Shown one piece after another: positions 1 to 6,558 of a DNA stretch of 10,148 nt (the stretch's first letter is position 1; each line of letters begins with the position of its first letter). The position numbers were made by a program, and so were the translations under genes. Under the pieces are notes generated by a model that saw nothing but the letters and a program-made list of their open reading frames with translations, was not told the DNA's origin and did no database searches. This DNA comes from Chloroflexota bacterium (lineage in GTDB: Bacteria; Chloroflexota; Limnocylindria; Limnocylindrales; CSP1-4). The stretch is from NCBI GenBank assembly GCA_021789355.1, contig JAJYJR010000171.1, forward strand, positions 1 through 10,148, given 5' to 3'.

Positions 1-64
1 CTCTCGGCGGTCATCGAGGGGCACCGAAGGGCATCGGCACCTGGCGGCCGGCCCACCGGGGGGA

Positions 65-205
65 TCAGGCCCGATCGGAGCCGCGTATCTCGAACGGGTG
101 GCGGAGACCGATCTGGCGCCGGATCTCCTCGACGACCGTGGCCTGCGGGTTGACGTCGCGCACCAGGGTGGGCGCCGTCGTCGCCGACCGGCGCGGGCCG
201 ACCAT
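65..205 (-). CDS. Small hypothetical protein (46 aa)
   Basis: This is a short open frame from an ATG at 205 to a TGA at 65-67. I do not recognise the protein. The C-terminal two thirds has the balanced make-up of a real globular or helical segment (LVRDVNPQATVVEEIRRQIG, then a short charged tail), unlike the Arg/Pro/Ala-rich shadow frames around it. It lies 47 nt downstream of the stop of the 253-741 frame on the same strand and could be the last gene of the amrS-led group. An in-frame TGA lies a few codons upstream of the ATG, so the frame does not extend further as an intact gene. There is only a weak GGA six nt before the ATG. It could also be the remnant of a longer gene. Evidence is composition and context only. 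Confidence 0.35.
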   Translation of the reverse strand: MVGPRRSATTAPTLVRDVNPQATVVEEIRRQIGLRHPFEIRGSDRA

Positions 206-252
206 GCGGCATCCGATGTGCCGGGATCCTGCCAGTCAGTGCGACGGTGCCG

Positions 253-741
253 TTACGCGCCGGTGGCGCGCCGGGCCGAGCTGCGCCGGCGCGGCGCGCC
301 CGTGTCGTCCGACCGGCGCCGGCTGCTCGAGGGCGGTGTCGGCGATGGGCGCTCGTCCGGGCCCCGGGCATCCGGACCCGACGAGGTGGGCGGGGGTGGC
401 GTGAGTGAGGCAGTCACCGTCGCGGCGTCCGGGTGCCGCCGTCGGATGAGCCAGTCGAGACCGTCGGCCGTGATCGCCCCGCGTCCGACACCCCGCGCCA
501 GCGACGCGCCGAGCTCCTGCTCGTCGAGCTCCGCGATCTGCCACGCCGGAGCGCTCGATGGGAGCGCGTCCTCCTCGGCTCGCGGCCCGCGGATCCGGCG
601 GATCAGCTCGTCGTGCGAGGTTTCGGCGGGCAGCTCGGCTCCTGGCGGCGTGGGGCCGCTCGGACGAGCGCCAGGGGGCTCCGTGAGGCGGAGACGCCGC
701 CAGAGCTGTGTCCACGCGGTCGACAGGCCACTTCCGGTCAT
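253..741 (-). CDS. Hypothetical protein (162 aa) with Pro/Ser/Arg-rich C-terminus
   Basis: No family is recognised. The ATG at 741 overlaps the TGA of the preceding frame (ATGA), the usual arrangement for translationally coupled genes. Residues about 42-105 look like a folded helical segment (DELIRRIRGPRAEED, then AWQIAELDEQELGASLARGV and DGLDWLIRRR). The last 50 residues are low-complexity Pro, Ser and Arg and are either a disordered tail or the product of a frameshift. No membrane segment, signal peptide or metal motif is visible. The opposite strand is also open here and its codon third positions coincide with these, so base composition cannot choose between the strands. The case rests on the coupling and on the plausible middle segment. 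Confidence 0.4.
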   Translation of the reverse strand: MTGSGLSTAWTQLWRRLRLTEPPGARPSGPTPPGAELPAETSHDELIRRIRGPRAEEDALPSSAPAWQIAELDEQELGASLARGVGRGAITADGLDWLIRRRHPDAATVTASLTPPPPTSSGPDARGPDERPSPTPPSSSRRRSDDTGAPRRRSSARRATGA

Positions 742-1037
742 GTCTCGTCTACCTCGTGGCCGGCCAGGGCGGATCCGCTGTCTCCCACGCGCTCGACGAG
801 GACGAGGGCGGCCGTGGCCCGTCGCCGGGTGGGGAGCACGGGCAGCACGGGCAGCACGCGATGGAGACAGTACACGCTCGGACCGTACGGGTGCGACGCG
901 GTGTCGGGGAAGGCCCGAAAGGTACCGCCGGGGGCTACCCCAATCGGCGGGATGCGCACGAGGTTGCCGTGGTGCAGGTCCGGACGCTGCGGCAGCCGAG
1001 CCCTGGGCCGACCGTTCGCCGGCGTCGTCGGCCGCAT
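738..1037 (-). CDS. Hypothetical protein (99 aa) downstream of amrS
   Basis: This frame is not recognised. I chose the ATG at 1037 because GGAG precedes it with a 7-nt spacer and because the longer version (start 1208) would run far into the 3' end of amrS. The gene starts 34 nt after the amrS stop and its TGA overlaps the ATG of the next frame. The protein has an N-terminal Arg/Pro-rich stretch, a middle GNLVRIPPIGVAPGG segment, three VLP units at about residues 61-69 encoded by a 9-nt tandem repeat, and a C-terminal stretch (TAALVLVERVGDS) that could be a beta-strand plus turn. No catalytic motif is seen. The gene may be real as part of an amrS operon, but protein-level support is thin. Confidence 0.35.
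   Translation of the reverse strand: MRPTTPANGRPRARLPQRPDLHHGNLVRIPPIGVAPGGTFRAFPDTASHPYGPSVYCLHRVLPVLPVLPTRRRATAALVLVERVGDSGSALAGHEVDET
831..857. repeat. 9-nt tandem repeat, three copies
   Basis: Three consecutive 9-nt units read GGGCAGCAC on the plus strand; the first copy differs at one base (GGGGAGCAC). Within the predicted 99-aa minus-strand gene the unit encodes Val-Leu-Pro three times. Because the unit is a multiple of three, copy-number change would keep the frame. Confidence 0.8.
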
Positions 1038-1071
1038 CGGCCGTCTCCGCGCGCTCGTCCGCTGAGGCCGC

Positions 1072-2181
1072 TCAGGCTCGATCGGGATGGCCTGGTTCGG
1101 CGGCGAAGGCGGCGATCCGTACCGGGAGCCGCCGCGAGCCCCACCGGCCGGCGGGCCCGGCGAACACGCCGGGGACCTGCCCGCCGCACGTGCCGCAGCG
1201 GCCGTCATCGGTCACGCGGTACGTGCCGATCTCGTACCCGTCCCGCTCGATGAGGAGCGCGCCGCAGGCGTGGCACCTGGTCGACTGCCCGCTCCGGTCC
1301 TGCACGTTGCCCGTGTACGCGTAGCGGATCCCGTTGGCCAGCGCGATCCTGCGTGCCCTTGCCAGGGTTGCCGGTGGCGTGGGCGGCACGTCGAGCAGCC
1401 GGTAGTCGGGATGGAAGGCGGTGAAGTGCAGGGGCACCTCCGGCCCGAGCTCGTCGACCACCCAGCGGGTCAGCCGGTCGAGCTCCTCGTCCGAGTCATT
1501 GTGGCCGGGGATCACCAGGGTCGTGATCTCGAGCCACACGCTCGTCTCGTGCGCGAGGTAGCGCAGGGTGTCGAGCACGGGCCCCAGCCTTCCGGCGCAG
1601 AGGCCGGCGTAGAAGGTCTCCGTGAAGCCCTTGAGATCGACGTTGGCGGCGTCGATGTGGCGGTAGAAGTCGGCCCGCGGGCCCGGGTTCATGTAGCCTG
1701 CGGTCACCGCCACCGCCTTGATCCCGAGCGCGTGGCAGGCGTCGGCCACGTCCATGGCGTACTCGGCGAAGATGACGGGGTCGTTGTAGGTGAAGGCGAC
1801 CGAGGCGCAGCCCAGCCGGCTGGCGGCCAGGGCGATGGCCGCGGGAGTGGCGGCATCGGCGAGCGTGTCGAGCTCGCGCGACCTGGAGATGTCCCAGTTC
1901 TGGCAGAACCGGCAGGCCAGATTGCAGCCGGCCGTGCCGAACGAAAGCACCGCGGATCCGGGCAGGAAGTGGTGTAGCGGCTTCTTCTCAATGGGATCGA
2001 CGCAGAACCCCGACGAACGCCCGTAGCTGGTCAGGACGATCGCGTCGTCATGGCGGGCGCGCACGAAGCACAGGCCGCGCTGGCCCTCGTGGAGCCGGCA
2101 CTCGCGCGGGCAGAGGTCGCACTGCACCCGGCCGTCGTCGAGACGGTGCCAGTACCTGGTCGGGACCGTGAAGGGATCCAC
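1072..2181 (-). CDS. amrS: AmmeMemoRadiSam system radical SAM enzyme (AmrS)
   Basis: This is a 369-residue radical S-adenosylmethionine protein of the family that co-occurs with AMMECR1 and Memo proteins; the reaction and substrate of that system are not settled. An N-terminal cysteine cluster (C21, C24, C28, C38 in CDLCPREC and GLCFVR) precedes the radical SAM signature CNLACRFCQNW, whose cysteines C86, C90 and C93 would hold the 4Fe-4S cluster that cleaves SAM. TYNDP at 131-135 and the NVDLKGF strand at 180-186 are typical of the family. A C-terminal zinc-ribbon-like pair (C303/C306 and C329/C332) followed by the usual PGVF ends the conserved part, and about 30 extra residues follow. All key cysteines are present, so the enzyme should be active. 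The start is a GTG with AGGA 8 nt upstream. No AMMECR1 or Memo partner gene lies in the window. It is probably cytoplasmic and leads a short minus-strand operon. Confidence 0.95.
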   Translation of the reverse strand: MDPFTVPTRYWHRLDDGRVQCDLCPRECRLHEGQRGLCFVRARHDDAIVLTSYGRSSGFCVDPIEKKPLHHFLPGSAVLSFGTAGCNLACRFCQNWDISRSRELDTLADAATPAAIALAASRLGCASVAFTYNDPVIFAEYAMDVADACHALGIKAVAVTAGYMNPGPRADFYRHIDAANVDLKGFTETFYAGLCAGRLGPVLDTLRYLAHETSVWLEITTLVIPGHNDSDEELDRLTRWVVDELGPEVPLHFTAFHPDYRLLDVPPTPPATLARARRIALANGIRYAYTGNVQDRSGQSTRCHACGALLIERDGYEIGTYRVTDDGRCGTCGGQVPGVFAGPAGRWGSRRLPVRIAAFAAEPGHPDRA

Positions 2182-2302
2182 GACCTGAATCCTAGGCCGC
2201 CCCGCCAGGCCATGACCTGGTCGGCCGGCTCCGCGGAGCGTCCGCGACGGAGGTGCGGCAGCGATCGTCCACGCTCAGCACCGGCGCCCGCCGCCACGGC
2301 GC

Positions 2303-2460
2303 TCAGCGCAGCGGCAGGTTCACGGTGAAGCGTGCCCCTCCGCCAGGATGGTCGTCGACGGCGATCGTGCCCCGGTGGCGTTCGACGAGCATGCGCGCGA
2401 CCGCCAGGCCGACCCGATGGATGGAGGCGTTCATGAACGGGTCCCTCGTGCGAGCCCGAA
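2303..2460 (-). pseudogene. Remnant of a sensor histidine kinase (end of HATPase_c domain)
   Basis: The last roughly 35 residues match the extreme C-terminus of sensor histidine kinases: GLAVARMLVERHRGTIAVDD, then HPGGGARFTVNLPLR before the TGA at 2303-2305. In intact kinases this is the G2 box (GLGL), the following helix (VARxLVExHGG) and the closing PGGGxxFxxxLP strand of the ATP-binding domain. Here the G2 box is reduced to a single GL pair, and upstream only about RDPFMNASIHRV still resembles the ATP-lid region. The H box (phospho-acceptor His), N box, G1 box, sensor and membrane segments are all absent; the sequence before it (2461-2698) shows no kinase homology. An ATG at 2431 could start a 42-codon ORF, but such a protein could not bind ATP by itself. 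The start given is approximate. I read it as a decayed gene end. Confidence 0.6.
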
Positions 2461-2698
2461 CCCCGGGCCTCGTCAACCGTAGGGATGCGCCCTGTGGTTG
2501 AGGTTGGGTGAAGATGAGGAACCCCCCATCAACGCCCCGCCGGACGGGGGCCTGCAGCGGGCCGGGCCCGCGGGCGCGGGTGCACGCATCCACGGTGCGA
2601 CGCGCACGGCCACGCTACTGTTTGCATGAGGCGCCGGCCACTGTCCCGGGCTCTCCCACCGGATCGCCTGGCAGCGCGTGATCGTGCTCGGAGTCGCG
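2461..2698. other. Intergenic region between kinase remnant and acyl-CoA synthetase
   Basis: No convincing gene is found in these roughly 240 nt. Open frames here on both strands are Arg/Pro/Ala-rich shadows. The region must hold the promoter of the downstream synthetase gene; a TACTGT at 2616-2621 could be a -10 element but has no good -35 partner, so no promoter is called. Part of this stretch may be eroded histidine-kinase sequence. Confidence 0.4.
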
Positions 2699-5038
2699 AT
2701 GGGCACCGACATCCAGCGAATCGACGCCATCCTCGCCGGCGCCGCGGCCGAGGGCCGGTTCGTCCTGCTCGAGCACGAGGTGTACGCGGTCCTGGCCGCG
2801 GCCGGCTGCCGTGTGCCGCGGGCCACCCTGGTCGGCCGGGGGCAGGTGCCGACCGCCGAGACCCTGCGCCTGCTCGGTTCCGAGCGCGCGATCCTGAAGA
2901 TCGTCTCGCCGGAGATCGCCCACAAGACCGACGTCGGCGGCGTGCGGGAGGTCGGCAACGACCCGGCGTCGGTCGGCGCCGACATCGCCGCGATGCTCGC
3001 CGAGGTGCCCCGGCGGTACGCACGCGAGCTCGAGGCGCGTCCCGGCGACGCGCCCACGGCCTACGCGGGGCTCCGCGGTGACGCCCTGGCACGAGCGACC
3101 GCCCGCGACGTCCGCGGCGTGCTGGTCGTGGAGATGATCCCGACCGAGGGCGAGGGGCCCGGCGCGGAGACCCTGGTCGCGATGCGTCACACGCGCGAGT
3201 TCGGACCGGTGATCACGATGGGCATCGGAGGCGTGGACACGGAGCTGCTCGGAGCGGCCTGCCGCCCGGGGCTTGCCGTGGTAAGCGCCAGCGCCTCGAT
3301 GCTCGACTCGCAGGGCCTGCTCGCCACGTTCCGCTCGACGCTGTCCTACCGGCGTCTCGCGGGCCTCACCCGGACCGGAACGCGCCTGGTCGAGGATCGC
3401 GAGATCCTCCGGGTGCTCGAGGCCATGCGAGCGCTGGGCGAGCGCTTCGGCGCCGACGGCGACGGCGAGGGCTGGACGATCACCGAGCTCGAGGTGAACC
3501 CGTTCGCCGCCTGCCGGGGCGAGCTGGTCGCCCTCGACGGCCTGCTCAGGTTCCGGCCACGGTCTTCGCTTCCTCCGGCACGACCGCTCGCATCCCTTGG
3601 CGCGGTGCTGCACCCACGGAGCATCGCCATCGTCGGCGTGTCGGCCAGGGGCATGAACACGGGCCGGGTCATCCTGGACAACGTGAGGGCGGCGGGCTTC
3701 GACGCGGGCCGCCTGTACGTGGTGCGTCCCGACCGCGCCGAGATCGATGGGGTGGCCTGCGTCCGCGGCATCGGCGACCTGCCCGAGCGCGTCGACCTCT
3801 TCATCGTGGCGCTGGCGGCCGACCAGGTGCCCCCGGTCATCGAGGAGCTGGTCGAGCGCGACCGGGCGGTCGGCGTCATCGTGATCCCCGGGGGCATGGC
3901 GGAGAAGGCGGGCGGTGAGGTGCTGGAGGGGCGCCTGCGCGCGGCCGTGCAACGCGGTCGCGAGCGGCAGCTCCCGCTGGTCGTGAACGGCGGCAACTGC
4001 CTCGGCATCGTCTCGCGGCCGGGCCGCTACCACACCCTGTTCATCCCGCGGGCCAAGCTGCCGGTGCGCGCCGAGGGGCCGTCGAACGTCGCGATCGTCA
4101 GCCAGTCGGGCGCGTTCATGATCACACGCCTCAGCAGGCTTCCCTGGCTCAGCCCGCGCTACTCGATCTCCACCGGCAACCAGGTCGACCTGACCATCGG
4201 CGACTGGGCTCGCCACCTGGCGGACGACCCGGAGGTGCGTTGCCTGGCGGTCTACGTGGAGGGTTTCCGGGACGGCGACGGCCTGGCGTTCGCGCGGGCC
4301 GTCCGCGAGATCACCGGCGACGGTCGTGACGTCGTCTTCTACAAGGCGGGCCGCACGGCCGAGGGCAGGCACGCCACGAGCGGGCACACGGCGTCGATCG
4401 CCGGGGACTACGACGTGTGCGAGGCGATCGTCCGTCAGGCTGGGGGCCTCGTGGCCGGCACGTTCGACGAGTTCCTCGGCCTGCTCAGGATCAGCGCCAT
4501 GATGGGGCAGCGGGCCTGGCGCGGCCGGCGGCTGGCGGCGATGTCGAATGCCGGGTACGAGGCGGTGGGGATGGCCGACGCGCTGCGCGGGGAGGGCTGG
4601 AACCTCGAGCTGGCGGAGATCGCACCCCGGACCCGAGCGAGCCTGCAGGCGGCGCTCGCGAAGGGGCGGGCCGACTCCCTCGTGGACGTGCGCAACCCGC
4701 TCGACCTGACTCCCATGGCGGACGACGAGGTGCACGAGGATGCCCTGCGCGCCTTCCTCGCGGACCCGGGCGTCGACGTGGTGCTCTGCTCGACCGTCCC
4801 GCTCACCGCCGCGACCGCCACGCTGCCCGACGAGATCGCGTCGGGGGGGAGCCTGCCGAACCGCCTCGCGCGGGTGCTCCCGGACACGGACAAGCCGATC
4901 GTGGTGTCGATCGACAGTGGCGCCCTCTACGACCCGATGGCGCAGGCGATCGAGGAGCGCGGCATCCCGGTGTTTCGCTCCGCTGACGCGGCGCTCAGGG
5001 CGACGGGCCGGTATCTCGAGCAGAAGCTGCGGCGCTGA
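2699..5038 (+). CDS. NDP-forming acyl-CoA synthetase (acetate--CoA ligase family, fused beta-alpha)
   Basis: The 779-residue protein belongs to the ADP/GDP-forming acyl-CoA synthetases, which interconvert acyl-CoA plus NDP and phosphate with free acid plus NTP and CoA, allowing substrate-level phosphorylation or acid activation in the cytoplasm. The ATP-grasp (beta-like) part comes first: KIVSPEIAHKTDVGGV at 67-82 and ELEVNPFA at 263-270. The alpha-like part follows: a Rossmann CoA-binding domain from about 307 (RSIAIVGVSARG), SQSGAF at 468-473, and the phosphohistidine loop KAGRTAEGRH to SGHTASIAG with the catalytic His at 563. All catalytic landmarks are intact and the length is normal for a fused enzyme. 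I prefer the ATG at 2699 because GGAG lies 5 nt upstream; a GTG at 2678 would add seven residues and lacks a ribosome site. The true acyl substrate (acetate, propionate, aryl or longer acid) cannot be read from sequence. It appears monocistronic and convergent with the next gene. Confidence 0.93.
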   Translation: MGTDIQRIDAILAGAAAEGRFVLLEHEVYAVLAAAGCRVPRATLVGRGQVPTAETLRLLGSERAILKIVSPEIAHKTDVGGVREVGNDPASVGADIAAMLAEVPRRYARELEARPGDAPTAYAGLRGDALARATARDVRGVLVVEMIPTEGEGPGAETLVAMRHTREFGPVITMGIGGVDTELLGAACRPGLAVVSASASMLDSQGLLATFRSTLSYRRLAGLTRTGTRLVEDREILRVLEAMRALGERFGADGDGEGWTITELEVNPFAACRGELVALDGLLRFRPRSSLPPARPLASLGAVLHPRSIAIVGVSARGMNTGRVILDNVRAAGFDAGRLYVVRPDRAEIDGVACVRGIGDLPERVDLFIVALAADQVPPVIEELVERDRAVGVIVIPGGMAEKAGGEVLEGRLRAAVQRGRERQLPLVVNGGNCLGIVSRPGRYHTLFIPRAKLPVRAEGPSNVAIVSQSGAFMITRLSRLPWLSPRYSISTGNQVDLTIGDWARHLADDPEVRCLAVYVEGFRDGDGLAFARAVREITGDGRDVVFYKAGRTAEGRHATSGHTASIAGDYDVCEAIVRQAGGLVAGTFDEFLGLLRISAMMGQRAWRGRRLAAMSNAGYEAVGMADALRGEGWNLELAEIAPRTRASLQAALAKGRADSLVDVRNPLDLTPMADDEVHEDALRAFLADPGVDVVLCSTVPLTAATATLPDEIASGGSLPNRLARVLPDTDKPIVVSIDSGALYDPMAQAIEERGIPVFRSADAALRATGRYLEQKLRR

Positions 5039-5042
5039 CGGC

Positions 5043-5060
5043 GACCGCCCGGTGGCGGTC
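5043..5060. terminator. GC-rich hairpin between convergent genes
   Basis: A perfect 7-bp stem (GACCGCC / GGCGGTC) with a 4-nt loop fills the 20-nt gap between the synthetase stop (5038) and the oxidoreductase stop (5059-5061, minus strand), touching the latter. A dyad can act in both directions, which suits convergent genes. There is no T-run on either side, so it would be a weak or Rho-assisted terminator, as is common in high-GC genomes. Confidence 0.45.
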
Positions 5061-6558
5061 AGTCGCGACCGGCGAACTCGCGTCGCAGCGCGGACCGCGC
5101 CGCGAAGACGCCGCACATCCCGTGGACACCACCCCCCGGTGGGGTCGACGAGGAACAGAGGTAGACGCCCCGGGCCGGCGTCGCGTAGGGGTCCAGCCGG
5201 GCGAGCGGCCGGGCGAACAGCTGCCGAAGGTCCTGCAGGCCGCCGTTGATGTCGCCACCGACGTAGTTGGGGTCGTAGGCCTCGAGGTCCGCGGGCCCGC
5301 GCACCGAGCGCGCGAGGATCCGGTCCCGGAAGCCGGGGGCGAAGCGCTCGACCTGCGCCTCGATCCGGTCGGTCATGTCCACCGTCGACCCGCGGGGGAC
5401 GTGGCAGTACGCCCAGCCGGTGTGCCGGCCCTGCGGCGCGCGCGAGGGGTCGAACCGAGTCGCCTGGACGAGGATGACGAAGGGTCGCTCGGGGTGCCGC
5501 CCATGCGCGACATCGTCCTCGGACCGGACGATCTCCGGCATCGCGCCCCCGAGGTGGACGGTGCCGGCGCGCCCGACACCGTCGTTCCGCCAGGGGATGG
5601 GGCCGTCGAGCGCCCAGTCGAGCTTGAAGACGCCCGGTCCGTACCGGAAGCATTCCAGCCGTCGCCGGTAACCGGCCGGCAGCCGGCTGCCCGCGATGGA
5701 TGCCATCGCCCGGGGGCTCGTGTCGAAGAGGATGGCCCGCGCGGGCGGGAGCTCGGCGAGCGCGGTGACCGGACGCTCCGTGAGGATCGTGCCGCCCAGC
5801 CGGCGGAGCTCCGCGGCGAGCGCATCGGCCAGTCGCTGCGTGCCGCCGCGGACGAGCGGCCAGCCGTGGGCGTGGGCGGTGATCGCCAGCACGAGCGCGA
5901 ACGCCGCCGTGGCCGGCTGACCGAGCGGGACCATCGAGTGTGCGCCGAGCCCGGCGATCAGCGCAGGGGCCGCGTCGCCCGTGAAGTGTGTGTGCGCCAG
6001 CCCGGCGGCGGACCGCATCGCGGAGATCCCGAAGCGGGCCGCCGAGACGGGGTGCGGCGGGAGGCGCGCGATCGGTCCCAGCGCCAGGGGCATGATCTCG
6101 CCGGCATCGCGGACGAGCGGGTGGAGGAGGCGCCGGTAGGCCGCGGCATCGTGGATCCCGGTCGCTGCGGCGCCCGTCGCCGCTGCCAGTGAACCGGCGG
6201 TCGCGGCCACGGAGCGCTCGAGCAGCACCGCGCGCCCGCCGTCCAGGGGGTGAGCGAGCGGTGCCCCAGGCTGGACGAGCTCGATCCCCGAGCGCGCCAG
6301 GTCGAGCTCGCGGAAGAAGGGCGATGCGACGCTGAGGCCCTGGATCGTCGAGCAGACATCGTGCGTGTAACCGGGGAGGGTCAGCTCGGCGCTCCGCATG
6401 CCACCGCCGGGTGTGTCGCGGGTCTCGTAGACGACCACGGACCTGCCGGCGCGGGCAAGCGTGATGGCGGCCGCCAGTCCGTTCGGGCCGGACCCGACGA
6501 CGATGGCGTCTGGCGTGTTGCGTCCCTCGCTCAGGACTTCGGACCGCGCGTGTACCAC
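5059..6558 (-). CDS. FAD-dependent oxidoreductase, phytoene desaturase / PYROXD2-like
   Basis: This is an NAD(P)/FAD-dependent oxidoreductase of the CrtI/PYROXD2-like group (COG1233 type); the substrate of these non-carotenoid members is generally unknown. The N-terminal Rossmann FAD site reads DAIVVGSGPNGLAAAI with GxGxxG, followed by the ribose-binding acidic strand SVVVYE and TPGGGMRS. The middle GGTQRLADALAAELRRLGG segment is the usual second conserved block. The C-terminus carries the second FAD motif, YLCSSSTPPGGGVHGMCG. The Rossmann domain begins only 8-16 residues after the possible starts, so the protein is complete at about 499 residues. No ATG is available: candidates are a GTG at 6558 (used here) or a CTG at 6534 that overlaps the TGA of the upstream propeller gene. 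Neither has a ribosome site, so translation probably depends on coupling to the upstream gene. No carotenoid biosynthesis gene is nearby, so a carotenoid role is not supported. Confidence 0.88.
   Translation of the reverse strand: MVHARSEVLSEGRNTPDAIVVGSGPNGLAAAITLARAGRSVVVYETRDTPGGGMRSAELTLPGYTHDVCSTIQGLSVASPFFRELDLARSGIELVQPGAPLAHPLDGGRAVLLERSVAATAGSLAAATGAAATGIHDAAAYRRLLHPLVRDAGEIMPLALGPIARLPPHPVSAARFGISAMRSAAGLAHTHFTGDAAPALIAGLGAHSMVPLGQPATAAFALVLAITAHAHGWPLVRGGTQRLADALAAELRRLGGTILTERPVTALAELPPARAILFDTSPRAMASIAGSRLPAGYRRRLECFRYGPGVFKLDWALDGPIPWRNDGVGRAGTVHLGGAMPEIVRSEDDVAHGRHPERPFVILVQATRFDPSRAPQGRHTGWAYCHVPRGSTVDMTDRIEAQVERFAPGFRDRILARSVRGPADLEAYDPNYVGGDINGGLQDLRQLFARPLARLDPYATPARGVYLCSSSTPPGGGVHGMCGVFAARSALRREFAGRD

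Noticed and set aside
831..857. The three 9-nt units as a CRISPR or functional satellite
   Set aside because: There are no spacers and only three short units inside a possible coding frame; no CRISPR structure or cas gene is present.
98..1324. A 408-codon plus-strand frame at the left end
   Set aside because: It runs into the antisense of amrS, is dominated by Arg, Ser, Ala and Pro, and has no recognisable motif; its codon third positions simply mirror the minus-strand frames.
1087..1977. A 296-codon plus-strand frame opposite amrS
   Set aside because: It is the mirror of a well-supported radical SAM gene, with a Val/Gly/Arg/Glu-rich translation and no domain.
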